Shown in pieces: positions 51,446 through 62,041 of a stretch of 64,000 bases of DNA. This DNA comes from Nostoc sp. CHAB 5824 (GTDB lineage: Bacteria; Cyanobacteriota; Cyanobacteriia; Cyanobacteriales; Nostocaceae). Below the pieces are notes generated by a model, which worked only from the letters and a program-made list of their open reading frames with translations, did no database searches and was not told the DNA's origin. Made by a program: the position numbers and the translations under genes. The DNA lies in the NCBI RefSeq assembly GCF_020829665.1, contig NZ_JAIVFT010000003.1:248001-312000 (forward strand), given 5' to 3'. Each line of letters begins with the position of its first letter. Within the stretch, counting starts at the first letter, position 1.

Positions 51446-52339
51446 ATGAATTTTGAAAAAAGTGAGATTTCCAAAATAGAAGAATTGCATCGCCTGCGAG
51501 GAAGCTGGCTGCAACCTTTGGTATTACTTGCACCATCTGGGATTTGGTTATTGCTTTTGTTGGTGCTGCCAAGTTTGATAATTTTCGAGTTAAGTTTAGT
51601 TGCAGACATCCGACCAGGAGATTTGGTCAATCCCAACGGATTCAAAAACTACATTAGAATATTTGATCCTCTTTACATGCAAGTAATTGGGCGATCGCTA
51701 TTTTTTGCGTTTGGCACCACCATCATTTGTTTAATTTTGGGCTTCCCTGTCGCCTATTGGATTGCTCAGATAGCGCCGCAGCGTTGGCGGAATTTGCTGC
51801 TATTAGGCTTTATATTACCTTTGTGGACTTCCTCGTTACTTCGCTCTTATGCTTGGATTACAATTCTTCGTCCTACTGGCTTATTGAACAGTTTATTTAG
51901 CAATTTAGGCTTGCCTACTTTGGAATTGCTTAACCAGAGTCAAGCTGTATTTATTGGCATGAGTTACAGCTTATTACCTTATATGGTTTTGATTTTATAT
52001 GCTTCTCTCGAAAAACTAGACAAGCGGTTGTTAGAAGCAGCGGCTGATTTAGGTGCAAATCCGGTGGAAACTTTTTGCCAAGTAACCGTACCGCAAATTT
52101 TTCCGGGAATTGCAGCTGCTTCTATGCTTGTATTCATCACAGGCTTGGGGGATTTTGTCGATCCAGAATTACTTGGTGGTGCTTCTAGTATGACGGCGGC
52201 ACGGTTAGTTTATAACCAGTTTCTGGGAGCAACGCAAAATTGGGGATTTGGTTCAGCTTTAAGTATGACGTTAATTTTGCTTGTTAGTATTGCGATCGCG
52301 CTTTTGATTAAGTTTGGTGAAGTTACACCCAAACGCTAA
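51446..52339 (+). CDS. potB: Spermidine/putrescine-type ABC transporter permease
   Basis: ~297 residues from ATG 51446; the upstream GTG at 51443 is less likely. Six membrane helices, the first WLLLLLVLPSLIIFELSLVADI. The cytoplasmic EAA loop is KRLLEAAADLGANPVETFCQVTVPQIFPGI, followed by GDFVDPELLGGASSMTAARLVYNQFL, typical of PotB. It is in one unit with potD. The second permease (potC) and ATPase (potA) usually found next to it are absent here. Confidence 0.93.
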   Translation: MNFEKSEISKIEELHRLRGSWLQPLVLLAPSGIWLLLLLVLPSLIIFELSLVADIRPGDLVNPNGFKNYIRIFDPLYMQVIGRSLFFAFGTTIICLILGFPVAYWIAQIAPQRWRNLLLLGFILPLWTSSLLRSYAWITILRPTGLLNSLFSNLGLPTLELLNQSQAVFIGMSYSLLPYMVLILYASLEKLDKRLLEAAADLGANPVETFCQVTVPQIFPGIAAASMLVFITGLGDFVDPELLGGASSMTAARLVYNQFLGATQNWGFGSALSMTLILLVSIAIALLIKFGEVTPKR

Positions 52340-52393
52340 ACTTTTGGTCACTCATTTATAATAAGGGCATCGAACGCCAGCGAGACAACGGTT

Positions 52394-53119
52394 ATGCTCT
52401 CACCTGATCTCAAAAATGCGTTACCAACTACTGATGAACTTCCCTGTTCAGACGATACACCAGTGGATAACGAAGACCAAAACTTTTTGCCCAATATTTT
52501 ACTTTTCTTACTCAACTCCATTTGGGCATATCGCATGGATTGGTACTTCGGAGTAGATATGGGTGTATATCACACCACAGGAGTAAATCCCAGAGTACCT
52601 GTAGTGCCAGATGCTTTTTTAAGTGTGGGAGTAGAACGGAAAAAGGAAGGGAAATCACGCAAAAGTTACGCAGTTTGGGAAGAAAATGGGATAGTTCCAA
52701 TATTCACATTAGAAATGGTATCCCACACCCCAGGAGCTGAATATGACGAGAAGCTAGATATATACAAAAAACTGGGTGTATTGTACTACGTAATTTATAA
52801 CCCTGAGTTTTGGCGACGCGACCTACATCAACCATTTGAAGTGTATAAGTTGATAGATGGAAACTACCAACTACAAATAGGTGAACCCTATTTGATGCCA
52901 GAGGTGGGGTTAGGTATTGGGCGACACCAAGCTGTAATTGCCGGGATACAACAAGAGTTTTTATGTTGGTATGATCTGCAAGGAAATCGCTATTTAACAG
53001 ATGCAGAACAGGCACAGCAGGAGCGATCGCGGGCTGAACAAGAACGACAAAGAGCTGAACAGTTAGCGCAGTATTTACGTTCTCTAGGTGTAGATCCAAA
53101 TAATTTACCTGGTAATTGA
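52394..53119 (+). CDS. Uma2-family (DUF820) nuclease-like protein
   Basis: 241 residues. It has the Uma2 fold, a PD-(D/E)xK-like family expanded in cyanobacteria: PVVPDAFLSVGVERKKEGKSRKSYAVWEENGIVPIFTLEMVSHTPGAEYDEKLDIYKKLGVLYYVIYNP, with the core D..ExV..K spaced as in PD-(D/E)xK enzymes. The C-terminal coiled coil AEQAQQERSRAEQERQRAEQLAQYLRSLGVDPNNLP is a common tail. It ends 22 bp before the convergent pixL gene. Nuclease activity is family-level inference; biological role unknown. Confidence 0.88.
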   Translation: MLSPDLKNALPTTDELPCSDDTPVDNEDQNFLPNILLFLLNSIWAYRMDWYFGVDMGVYHTTGVNPRVPVVPDAFLSVGVERKKEGKSRKSYAVWEENGIVPIFTLEMVSHTPGAEYDEKLDIYKKLGVLYYVIYNPEFWRRDLHQPFEVYKLIDGNYQLQIGEPYLMPEVGLGIGRHQAVIAGIQQEFLCWYDLQGNRYLTDAEQAQQERSRAEQERQRAEQLAQYLRSLGVDPNNLPGN

Positions 53120-53141
53120 GGCGATGGCATTTCCAAAATCA

Positions 53142-56100
53142 TCAATGATTTGCCGTCATCAGTAAATGATTTAAATCATCTGTATTACTATTAATTAAAC
53201 TCTTAATTTTAGAAATAAATTCATGCTCTAAATAAGGTTTGGTCAAATAAGCCTTTGCACCCAATTCTTGGGCAAGCTGACGGTGTTTTTCAGCGCTGCG
53301 AGAAGTGAGAATCACTACAGGTATTTTTGCTAAATTTGGGTGCTGGCGGAAATTGCTCAACAACTCAAAACCATTCATTCGTGGCATCTCTAAATCTGAG
53401 ACGACAAGTTGAATTTCTGGATGTAACTGCAACTTTTCTAGAGCTTCTACACCATTTTGAGCTTGTATTACTTGATAGCCAGCTTTTTGCAGAGTAAGAG
53501 AGAGAGTTTGTCGAAGACTAATTGCGTCATCTACTACTAAAATAACTTTTGGTGATTTATTATCTAGCTCTTGAGAATAACTGGGTTGGGTTTCTATAGT
53601 TGTTGTGGAAGTAGATGCAACAAGTAATGGTGTAGATGAAAAAGTATGTCCTGATATCGGCAAAGCTTTTTGATTTGACGAAGAAGCTACTGGTAGCGCC
53701 ATAATATCAAGTGTTGTTTGTTGGTCGCTAGACTTTACTAGCAATGAAGCATCAATCACTAAGATGAGATTACCATTGGCTAAACTACTACAACCATAAA
53801 TGTATTTTGGCGGTGCGATCGCATTTCCTAAAGGTCTGATTACCAGCTCTTGTTCACCAATAATTTGGTCAACTTCTAAAGCAAACGTTCCCTGATTTCG
53901 TCGTAGCAAAAGCACCGGATTTTTCGCTATGCTTGGATCGTGAGTATTTGATGTGTTGTATGGAGTAGCACTATTAAAGAATGAACCATTATAATCAATC
54001 AACTTTGAAAGTTGACAGAGGCTGACCATAGTCTCATCATTACCTGTGTTGCAATGTAAGACCTTTTTTCCTTCAATTTCTTTAATCTGCTGATCGGAGG
54101 GAATCAATATTTTTTCGATACTGTCCAAAAGTAGGGCATAAACAACACCTTTGGCTTGAACTAGCATTAATTTTTCTGTAGTCATAGAAAAAGGAATTTT
54201 GAGGATGAATATTGTTCCTTGGTTGGGTAAGGATTGAACTGAAATTGAACCGTTGAGTGCGTGCATTTGAGTACGCACAATATCTAAACCCATACCGCGC
54301 CCAGAGATTTCACTCACTTTATTAGCAGTAGAAAATCCAGGCGAAAATATCAAATCTAAAAGTTCGGGTTCAGCCAAATTAGAACCATAGCTCCTAGTTT
54401 TCTCTTCAGTTTGTAGGGGATAAAATTCAACAGCTTTTCTGCGAATTCTGTCTAAATTCAATCCCTCACCATCATCCCGAACTTCGATAACAGTTTGGCT
54501 ACCCTGATGATAAGCGCAGATTTCGATTAAACCTTGTTCTGGTTTACCAAGCTCTCGGCGAACTTGCGGAGATTCAATACCGTGGTCAAAAGCATTACGC
54601 ACTAAGTGTAACAAAGGATCGTAGAGCTTTTCTGCGATCGCTTTATCTACTAGTACTTCAGTACCAGCAAGTTTCAATTCTACAAGCTTGGCATGAATAT
54701 TCCCCAACTTATTTACCATGTGGGGGAAACGATTCAGGATATTGCCCAAAGGGGACATTCGTGCTTCGACTAAGCTATCTATAATATTAAGAGTTAAATT
54801 CTCTTGTTTGTCACTAATTTGAGCAGCTTGTGTTACGAGCAAGTCAAGAGATTCTGTGGTTTCTTGTAGTTGCAGTGTCTCTTCTATTGCTTCGTGCAAT
54901 GTCATATGAAATTCTGTATATACATCCATTTCTAGAGAGTCAAACTTCACTGCAAAATTTTGCGTTTGTTGTGAAGCAATATTTTGTATTTGTAATGGTA
55001 AATCACGTAATTCATTTAAAGTTCTTTGGTGTCTAGCGAGTTGCTGTATTAATTGCTCAATTATTTCTTTGACTTGTTCATCTTGTAAACTACGCCGTTT
55101 TTGGTAAATCAGCAATTCTCCAGCTAGATAATTGAGGTGTTGCAGGCTTTCTGTATCTACTCGTATAAATGAAGGCTGGCGAAAATGTTTAGTTTGAATA
55201 TACTGTGATTTATCTTCTATTTCTTTATTGATTTGTGTAGCTAAATCAGGCATAACTTCAATAGCTGTTTCAGAAACATCTATAACTACTTGTTCACTGG
55301 CAGTTAATGAATCAAGCTTCTCTGAAGAATCATCAGTTTGGATCATCACGACTTCAGCAGTAAGATTTTGGCTAGCTTCTTCTCCCCATATTGCTTCTAA
55401 TAAGTTATCAGTTGCTTGAGAAGATAGAGATTTAGATATTTCTTTAATAACTAGCAGTGCTTGTAACTTGGGGCTATCAAGCCAATTTTTTTCTTCGCTA
55501 GTAACAGGAGGATAATTTTTATATTCTTGTGCTAATGTATGAATTCGGTTTTGTAATATTTTAATTACTGAAAGGTAGCTGTCAGATGGCTTAATAGAAT
55601 ATTGAAATTTGGCGACTGCAAATAGGATGATTAAGATAATACCACGTCGATAAATACAAAGACTTTGGCTATCTTCTTGATCTTGGACAAAATCAAGAAA
55701 GCTTTTCAGCCAATTGTCAATATAATTAAGTAGACTTTCTCTTTCTAATGTGGGAACCAGTAAAGTCAAACTGAGTTCTGGCTCTGGTATTTCCCTCTGG
55801 TGATTAAACCAACCATAAATGTAGCGAATTACTTTTAAATAAAACTTGGCAGTTTTTGGATTGATCGATTCGTTTTTATTATTATCAGATGTAGTGAGAA
55901 ACTGATAAAATTGTTCTTCATTGATGATAAATGTGCCAGCAGATGAATGATTTTGCAATTCTCCAGATAACTCATTATTTGCCAGAGTCGTGAGTTGGCG
56001 CAAACCTGGAGAAGTTTCTCCACCAGATGTGCGATCGCCTGCTAGTACCAATTTTTGTGCTTGTTGCAAATCTGCAAGGGCAATTTCTGCAATTTGCTGC

Positions 56101-56768
56101 ACCTGAGTGGGGTTTGCTTGCAGCGCTGACAAAATTGTTTGGGAAATTTCTCCCAATCCAGGTAAATTTAAAGATTCTGCTAAACCGATAAACACCTCAG
56201 CTTGAGAGTATAATAACTCGATAAAATCGTCATTATTTGGTGGATTGTTAACAGCTTCAGCAATACTGTTTAGACGTTGCTCCACTCCCACTTCAAAAAC
56301 AGACTGCACAATATCAAATCCCAATTCTTCAGAGGTGGGAATATGAGACTCAGCACCAAATGCATCACCAAGTTTCTCTTGCAACTCCGCAAATACTGAA
56401 GTTGCTCGATGTATTAGTTCTTCGTCATTAACAGTACTGCCTATTAATTCGGTGTTTAATGCTATGCTAAGACACTCATAAGCTTGTAATAAAAGTGTTT
56501 GTAATCCGGCATCAACTACCAATTTTGGATTATATAAAGCCTTAAATACATCTTCTAAAAAATGGGCGATCATTTTAATTACTTCTAGCCCAACATTAGC
56601 CGCACCACCTTTAAGTGTATGAGTAGCCCGCATTAAGTTGTGAACTTTAGCAATACTATAACCTTCTAATAGGCTAAATAATTCTTGCTCAATTATTTGG
56701 ACTAATTCTGGGGCTTCAGCTAGAAAATAGATATATCCTTGTTCCCGAATTTCGTTATCTGTAATCAT
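53142..56768 (-). CDS. pixL: CheA-type hybrid histidine kinase of the phototaxis operon (PixL-like)
   Basis: 1208 residues. An N-terminal Hpt domain carries the phospho-His motif LMRATHTLKGGAANVG (~48). A long, variable middle follows. CheA dimerisation/HATPase has the N-box LLHLVRNAFDHGIESP, RDDGEGLNLDRIRR, FSPGFSTA and GRGMGLDIVRTQM (~700-870). The CheW-like regulatory domain (~880-1030) precedes a receiver (~1075-1195; VVDDAISLRQ, VVSDLEMPRMNGF, LTKPY). The order pixG-H-I-J-L is the one known for cyanobacterial phototaxis loci. It controls type IV pilus or hormogonium movement (inference from operon). Last gene of the operon. Confidence 0.88.
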   Translation of the reverse strand: MITDNEIREQGYIYFLAEAPELVQIIEQELFSLLEGYSIAKVHNLMRATHTLKGGAANVGLEVIKMIAHFLEDVFKALYNPKLVVDAGLQTLLLQAYECLSIALNTELIGSTVNDEELIHRATSVFAELQEKLGDAFGAESHIPTSEELGFDIVQSVFEVGVEQRLNSIAEAVNNPPNNDDFIELLYSQAEVFIGLAESLNLPGLGEISQTILSALQANPTQVQQIAEIALADLQQAQKLVLAGDRTSGGETSPGLRQLTTLANNELSGELQNHSSAGTFIINEEQFYQFLTTSDNNKNESINPKTAKFYLKVIRYIYGWFNHQREIPEPELSLTLLVPTLERESLLNYIDNWLKSFLDFVQDQEDSQSLCIYRRGIILIILFAVAKFQYSIKPSDSYLSVIKILQNRIHTLAQEYKNYPPVTSEEKNWLDSPKLQALLVIKEISKSLSSQATDNLLEAIWGEEASQNLTAEVVMIQTDDSSEKLDSLTASEQVVIDVSETAIEVMPDLATQINKEIEDKSQYIQTKHFRQPSFIRVDTESLQHLNYLAGELLIYQKRRSLQDEQVKEIIEQLIQQLARHQRTLNELRDLPLQIQNIASQQTQNFAVKFDSLEMDVYTEFHMTLHEAIEETLQLQETTESLDLLVTQAAQISDKQENLTLNIIDSLVEARMSPLGNILNRFPHMVNKLGNIHAKLVELKLAGTEVLVDKAIAEKLYDPLLHLVRNAFDHGIESPQVRRELGKPEQGLIEICAYHQGSQTVIEVRDDGEGLNLDRIRRKAVEFYPLQTEEKTRSYGSNLAEPELLDLIFSPGFSTANKVSEISGRGMGLDIVRTQMHALNGSISVQSLPNQGTIFILKIPFSMTTEKLMLVQAKGVVYALLLDSIEKILIPSDQQIKEIEGKKVLHCNTGNDETMVSLCQLSKLIDYNGSFFNSATPYNTSNTHDPSIAKNPVLLLRRNQGTFALEVDQIIGEQELVIRPLGNAIAPPKYIYGCSSLANGNLILVIDASLLVKSSDQQTTLDIMALPVASSSNQKALPISGHTFSSTPLLVASTSTTTIETQPSYSQELDNKSPKVILVVDDAISLRQTLSLTLQKAGYQVIQAQNGVEALEKLQLHPEIQLVVSDLEMPRMNGFELLSNFRQHPNLAKIPVVILTSRSAEKHRQLAQELGAKAYLTKPYLEHEFISKIKSLINSNTDDLNHLLMTANH

Positions 56769-56771
56769 ATT

Positions 56772-57136
56772 TTAGATTTTGGATTTTATATTTATTGCGT
56801 AAATTTTGATTGATGCAACTGTCATTGCTAGAATTTCGGTGTTTTCTGACATCAAGTTGCTGACTTTTTCCAGTAGTAATAAACCAACCTCAACAATAAG
56901 TTCTATCCAATAAAGACTTTCATCTGCTTCTTCCTTTACCAAGCTGAGTTTAGCGATGTCATCGGCGGTTGACTTACCACGGCAAGCTGACTGATAGTTA
57001 GCTTCCACAGATGTTGCTGAACGGATTAGCTGCTTGCCAATTACCTCTGCCGTTCAGCTCTGTGGACTGGCTCTCTACTAAACGGATTACTCGCAATGCT
57101 AGCTGCTTTGTTCTTTGCTTAAAATCTTCTTCATTG
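56772..57136 (-). pseudogene. Decayed four-helix-bundle protein gene (23S rRNA-intervening-sequence protein family)
   Basis: The 3' part (57008-56772) reads ANYQSACRGKSTADDIAKLSLVKEEADESLYWIELIVEVGLL then SENTEILAMTVASIK, unmistakable for the family. The 5' part (57136 to ~57065) reads EEDFKQRTKQLALRVIRLVES in another frame. Between them, near 57050-57070, the frame shifts (VIGKQLIRSATSV lies in the 3' frame), and no usable start precedes EEDF. It sits between pixJ and pixL, splitting the operon by ~390 bp. Four-helix-bundle genes of this type are mobile-like and common in Nostoc. Confidence 0.82.
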
Positions 57137-57162
57137 ATAATCCAAAATCTAAAATCTAAAAT

Positions 57163-60100
57163 TCATTTGACTTTAAACTTACTAGCAGTTGTTAATAGCT
57201 CTTGTGCCATTCCTGATAATTCTTGGAACACAGTAGCGATTTCTTGAGATTCAGCAAAAGTTTTATTGGCAATTTCCGCTACATCTTGCATTGATTTTGT
57301 GACTGTTACAGATTGCGTCATTTGTTTTTGAGTTGCTGCGGTAATCCGCTCGATTAACTGACTAATTTCGGCAGTTGCAGAAACGATCGCATTTAAGTTT
57401 TGGCGAGTGTCACTAACAAGATTTGTGCCTTCTACTACCTGCTGAATACCAGTTTCCATTGCTACTGCAACTTCCCCCGTTTCTGCTTGAATCTCCTGGA
57501 CTAATTTTTCTATTTCGATGGTTGCTGCTGCTGACTGGCGAGATAAAGAACGGACTTCATCAGCTACAACTGCAAAGCCTTTGCCATATTCACCGGCACG
57601 GGTGGCTTCAATGGCTGCATTCAGAGCTAGTACGTTTGTCTGTGTGGCAAAATTACCAATCAAATTCACCACTTTGGAGATTTTTTGCGAAGATTCACTG
57701 AGGCGTTTAATCTTTTTGCTGGTTTGAGCAACGGTTTCACGAATTCCTTGGATTGCTTTTACAGTTAAGTTCATCGCAGTATCGCCAGACTCTACAGTTT
57801 GATTGGCTTGTTGCACTGCTAGTTGCACTAACTCAGCATTTGCCACCACAGCTTGAGTAGAATCCACCATCTGTTGAATGTCACCTAAGGCTGCGGTAAT
57901 TTCCTCAGATTGTTGTTGCGCCAAATTGGTCAGTCCTGCTAGTGAAGCGTCGCTGTTGCTAGAAGTTTGGGCAACTTGTTGAGCAGCGCCCTGTACCTGA
58001 ATAACGATTTGCCGCAGTGCTTGCAGAGTATTATTGTAAGCATCTGCGATCGTGCCTAGTTCGTCTTCTGTAATCGGTGCGCGTACTGTTAAGTCACCGT
58101 TGAGGGCGGGTCTAAGGGCTGTTAGGAGTTGAATAGACCGTTGTTGTAGTAATTCCTTGGCTGCCTTTTCCCGTGCTGCTGCTTCTGCTAATTTTGCTGA
58201 CTGTGCTTGTACTTGTTGCAAATATTCGGTCTGTTGTAATGCCAATCCTAACTGGCTACCAATGCGTGCTAACAAAGTGACTTCCGATTCTTCCCAATCA
58301 CGAGTTCCCGAATTTTGATAAGCTGCCAGCAATCCCCACAATTGTTCCCCAGCAAATACAGGAACGATTACATAAGCTTTGACATCAAATTGCTCTAAAA
58401 TTTCAATGTGGCAAGTAGAATGACCTACCTGATAGATGTCATTTACAACAAAGTTTTCCCCTTGGGCATATCGACCTCCCTGAGTTTCTTGTAAGTGGGT
58501 ATCTTCCCAAACAGTTTTGATATCAAGGCCTACTAGTCTTACCCAACCATGAGCTACTGACTCAGAGACAAATTCGCCGCTCCAGTCACGGTTAAAATGA
58601 TAGACGGCGACGCGATCGCATCGCAGTAATTGCCGTACTTCTTGAGTGGTTGTTTTGAAGATTTCTTCTACGTCTAAAGATTGCCGGATACGGTTACTGA
58701 TCTTGGTGACAGCTTTCTCTTGTTCCGCTATCTGAGCTAGTTTCTCAGATTTCACCCGCACTAATTCCAAATAATCTATCTGTGATTTAGCTAAACTAAA
58801 TTGCAAGCTAATCTGAACCAAAAAGTTCGCTTCCCAGGTTTGCCATGCACGGGGGCTAGAATTTTGATAAGCTCCTAGCAAACCCCACAATTTTTCCCCG
58901 AAGAATATAGGAACAATGATGTAAGCTTTGGCTTCAAACTGTTCTAAAATTTCAATATGGCAGGGAGCAAGTCCTACTTCATAGATGTCATTAACGATAA
59001 AGTTTTCACCTCTGGCATACCTACCTCCCTTAGTTTCTTGCAAGTAGGTATCGTCCAAAACGGTTTTAATATTAGGACCTACCAGTTTTGTCCAACCAGT
59101 ACCCACAGACTCAGCCACAAATTCACCACCCCAGTCAGGGTTAAAGCGATAGACAGCGACGCGATCGCATTGCAGTGATTGACGCACTTCTTGAGTGGTT
59201 GTTTTGAAGACGCTTTCTACATCTAAAGATTGTCGGATGCGGTTGACTATCTTAGTTAAAACTTTCTCTTGTTCAACTATTTGAGCTAGTTGGTCAGATT
59301 TCGTCTGCACTTGTTCCAGATATTCCCCTTGTGAGATAGCCACACCAAATTGCAGTCCAATTTGCGTCACAAAGCTTTCTTCCCAAGGTTGCCAATTACG
59401 AGACCCAGAGTTTTGGTAAGCTGCCAGCAAGCCCCATAATTTTTCTCCAGCAAATATCGGCGCAATGATGTAAGCTTTCATTTCATACTGCTCTAAAATG
59501 TCAATGTGACATTGAGCATGGCCCATTTGATAAATGTCATTGACTACAAAGCTTTCACCCTTGGCATAACGTCCTCCTTGAGTGTCTTGTAAGTGGCTAT
59601 CTTCCCAAACCATGTAAAAATCAGGGCCGACCATTTTTATCCAGCCATTACCCACTGACTCAGCTATAAACTCGCCACTCCAGTCAGGTTTGAAGCGATA
59701 GACGCCGACGCGATCGCATTTTAGTAATTGACGTACTTCTTGAGTGGTTGTTTGAAAAAGCTTATCAACATTTGATACCCGCAGAATTTTGTCGATGACT
59801 TTAGCTACCGATTTTTTTGCTAATATCCGCTGTTGCTGTTCTTTTTGAAATTCAAAACTCTGTAATTTGTAGGTCAGTTCTGTTGTAATTTGAGATAATA
59901 AGCTAATTTCTACCTCTTGCCACTGTCGCGTTGAGTAGCAATTATTTACTGCCAGTAACCCCCATACTTTACCTTCTACTAAAATCGGTAAACTCAAACT
60001 AGCTTTAATTTGAAATTTCTCTAACAGTTGCTTTTGATAGGGTGTAAGTTGTATCTGATTGATATCGTCAATAACTACAGGTTCTATATAGTCTTGATTG

Positions 60101-60471
60101 GTATATAATCCAAAAATAATTCCTGGAATATTTTCCCCTAAAGTCGGTGTCCAACCTAGTGTTCTGGATTCTGCTAAAACATTACCTGACTCTAGGGAAG
60201 TAAACTGATAAATTAAGGCGCGATCGCAGCCAATCTTTTCTCTAATCTGCGCTACACTAATTTTTAGTAATGTATCAAGGTCTGGCGCTTGGCGCATATG
60301 AGTTGCGATGTCTTGCAACTGTCGTCGCCAAGTTTTAAATTCCTGAGCGATCGCATTTAATAAAGATATTTCATTGTTAGCAATATTTGCTATATGAGCG
60401 TTACCATTCTGATTTTCTAATTCAGAGATTAGATGTTGATTCTCATGGCTATTGTTATACAAAAATGTCAT
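57163..60471 (-). CDS. pixJ: Multi-GAF methyl-accepting chemotaxis protein with cyanobacteriochrome-type GAFs (PixJ-like)
   Basis: ~1102 residues from ATG 60471 ([11 protein letters not shown]), which has GAGG 8 nt upstream. An ATG at 60555 lacks a ribosome-binding site. No membrane helix. Four GAF domains: the first (~65-225) lacks the chromophore Cys. GAF2 ([16 protein letters not shown]), GAF3 ([16 protein letters not shown]) and GAF4 ([16 protein letters not shown]) keep the bilin-binding Cys-His. GAF2 and GAF4 also keep the WED(S/T)HLQ(D/E)TQGGRY tract of red/green cyanobacteriochromes, while GAF3 has [13 protein letters not shown] domain (~790-850) and an MCP signalling domain ([26 protein letters not shown], ~970) follow. 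Light-dependent taxis is likely. Confidence 0.9.
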   Translation of the reverse strand: MTFLYNNSHENQHLISELENQNGNAHIANIANNEISLLNAIAQEFKTWRRQLQDIATHMRQAPDLDTLLKISVAQIREKIGCDRALIYQFTSLESGNVLAESRTLGWTPTLGENIPGIIFGLYTNQDYIEPVVIDDINQIQLTPYQKQLLEKFQIKASLSLPILVEGKVWGLLAVNNCYSTRQWQEVEISLLSQITTELTYKLQSFEFQKEQQQRILAKKSVAKVIDKILRVSNVDKLFQTTTQEVRQLLKCDRVGVYRFKPDWSGEFIAESVGNGWIKMVGPDFYMVWEDSHLQDTQGGRYAKGESFVVNDIYQMGHAQCHIDILEQYEMKAYIIAPIFAGEKLWGLLAAYQNSGSRNWQPWEESFVTQIGLQFGVAISQGEYLEQVQTKSDQLAQIVEQEKVLTKIVNRIRQSLDVESVFKTTTQEVRQSLQCDRVAVYRFNPDWGGEFVAESVGTGWTKLVGPNIKTVLDDTYLQETKGGRYARGENFIVNDIYEVGLAPCHIEILEQFEAKAYIIVPIFFGEKLWGLLGAYQNSSPRAWQTWEANFLVQISLQFSLAKSQIDYLELVRVKSEKLAQIAEQEKAVTKISNRIRQSLDVEEIFKTTTQEVRQLLRCDRVAVYHFNRDWSGEFVSESVAHGWVRLVGLDIKTVWEDTHLQETQGGRYAQGENFVVNDIYQVGHSTCHIEILEQFDVKAYVIVPVFAGEQLWGLLAAYQNSGTRDWEESEVTLLARIGSQLGLALQQTEYLQQVQAQSAKLAEAAAREKAAKELLQQRSIQLLTALRPALNGDLTVRAPITEDELGTIADAYNNTLQALRQIVIQVQGAAQQVAQTSSNSDASLAGLTNLAQQQSEEITAALGDIQQMVDSTQAVVANAELVQLAVQQANQTVESGDTAMNLTVKAIQGIRETVAQTSKKIKRLSESSQKISKVVNLIGNFATQTNVLALNAAIEATRAGEYGKGFAVVADEVRSLSRQSAAATIEIEKLVQEIQAETGEVAVAMETGIQQVVEGTNLVSDTRQNLNAIVSATAEISQLIERITAATQKQMTQSVTVTKSMQDVAEIANKTFAESQEIATVFQELSGMAQELLTTASKFKVK

Positions 60472-60582
60472 TTTATTATCCTCAAAACTTGTAGATTGTA
60501 ATAGTTTGATATGTGGCAAGTAAGAATGAAATAGTATTTGATTATTAAGGAGCATTAATTGTCAAAATACTATACCCTATGT

Positions 60583-61056
60583 TCAATTATGAATCCCCCA
60601 CATGGGAGCTTGAATAATAGTTATGGCATCCAAATTAAAAATCATCTCCTCGGAATCATTAATAAAGTAACCCTGTAAGAAAGGTGATATTTTAGGAAAA
60701 AATAATTCGGTAGTTGGGGGTTTCATTTGCTGAGTATCTAGCCATTGAATATCTATAAGCTGTCGCACCAATAGTCCCAAAAATTTACCCTTGTTTTCTA
60801 GAACAATCGCCATCATTCTTGAAAGTAAATTTGATCCTTGCGAAATTGGAGGATAACCTAACATTGCTTCTAAATCTACTAACCAAAGCATCTCACCGCG
60901 CCAGTTATAAATACCTAAGACGCTACTGGGCATCTGAGGAACGCCACATATTTCAGGTAATGATACTTGCAAAACTTCTGTGATATGTTGTAACGGAATT
61001 ACGGCTGTATCCCTTACTCCCAAATTAAAACTTAAAAACTTTTCCTTGGTTTCCAA
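60583..61056 (-). CDS. pixI: CheW-like coupling protein (PixI-like)
   Basis: 157 residues, a single CheW domain (FLSFNLGVRDTAVIPLQHITEVLQV, GIYNWRGEMLWLVDLEAMLG, GLLVRQLIDIQWL). It links the GAF-MCP receptor to the CheA kinase. It lies 104 bp downstream of pixH and 112 bp before the pixJ start, on the same strand. Confidence 0.9.
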   Translation of the reverse strand: METKEKFLSFNLGVRDTAVIPLQHITEVLQVSLPEICGVPQMPSSVLGIYNWRGEMLWLVDLEAMLGYPPISQGSNLLSRMMAIVLENKGKFLGLLVRQLIDIQWLDTQQMKPPTTELFFPKISPFLQGYFINDSEEMIFNLDAITIIQAPMWGIHN

Positions 61057-61159
61057 AGTTATTGATCCTTTGTTTTTGATGATTTATCTTTAGCCACTAT
61101 TTATAGTTATTATTTAATTTAGAAGTAGTGACCTTAATTTACTGTTTTTTTCTGCATTA

Positions 61160-61525
61160 TTACTTACTAATTAAGCGCTTCAAAGTTATCACTAATTCCT
61201 CTCGATCAATCGGTTTTGATAAATAACCATCAGCGCCCAGCATATTGCCCCAAATTTTATCTACATCACTATTTTTTGTAGAACAAAAAACGATAGGTAT
61301 TTTGCTAGTTTTAGGATTATTTTTCAGTTCTCGGCAAATTTCAAAACCACTTTTACCTGGTAAAATTACGTCGAGAAATATTAGGTCTGGCTTATTTTTA
61401 TCTATTTTGTCTTGAGCCTCTTCACTGCTTGTGGCGCTAATCACAGAATAACCTGCCTGTTGCAAGTAACGGCTGATTATTTCCATATCTGTTAAGCCAT
61501 CTTCAACAACTAAAACAGTATTCAT
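61160..61525 (-). CDS. pixH: CheY-like single-domain response regulator (PixH-like)
   Basis: 121 residues, receiver domain only: acidic pocket VVEDGLTDMEI, phospho-Asp in LIFLDVILPGKSGFEI, Thr/Ser-equivalent VFCST, Lys in YLSKPIDREELV. No output domain, so it works by protein contact, probably at the pilus motor. Second gene of the operon. Confidence 0.92.
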   Translation of the reverse strand: MNTVLVVEDGLTDMEIISRYLQQAGYSVISATSSEEAQDKIDKNKPDLIFLDVILPGKSGFEICRELKNNPKTSKIPIVFCSTKNSDVDKIWGNMLGADGYLSKPIDREELVITLKRLISK

Positions 61526-62041
61526 GGTAATTACCCATTATAAATATTTTCAGAATGTAAACAAATTAGACATACCAACAAATCCTAAATGATTCGTGAA
61601 CAAAGACATGGAAGGGACTAGAGACTAGCCCCTAACCCCTTTGCCATAACCACTATTTCATAACTCAAATAGGACTGCTATAAATACAAAAATTTGTATT
61701 TGTCTAATTTTGATTCAAAGTTTAGTTATTAACCTCAGAAAAAGTACGTAATAAACAAAACTTAATGCATATATTTTTCTAAATTTAAATAGTTTTTTTG
61801 GGGAGCTAAAAGTGCCTAAAGTCACAGCGAAACACTTTTAAAACAACCTCTAAAACTGCTATTTAATTATCTTTTATAAATTCTGATTTATTCTTTATCG
61901 CCCCAGTAATTTTATGTTTACTGAGATGGGTAACTATATAGTCTATAAATATTTTTATTATGGCTATTCCTGAGCAATAAAATTTTCAGGGTAGTCAAAT
62001 TAACTGATGATTAATCATTAAGTAAAATTACTAATTTTCCC
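61526..62041. other. Long gap inside the phototaxis operon
   Basis: 516 bp between pixG and pixH with no ORF of coding character. It is AT-rich and may hold an internal promoter, making the transcription of pixHIJL partly independent of pixG. Confidence 0.4.
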
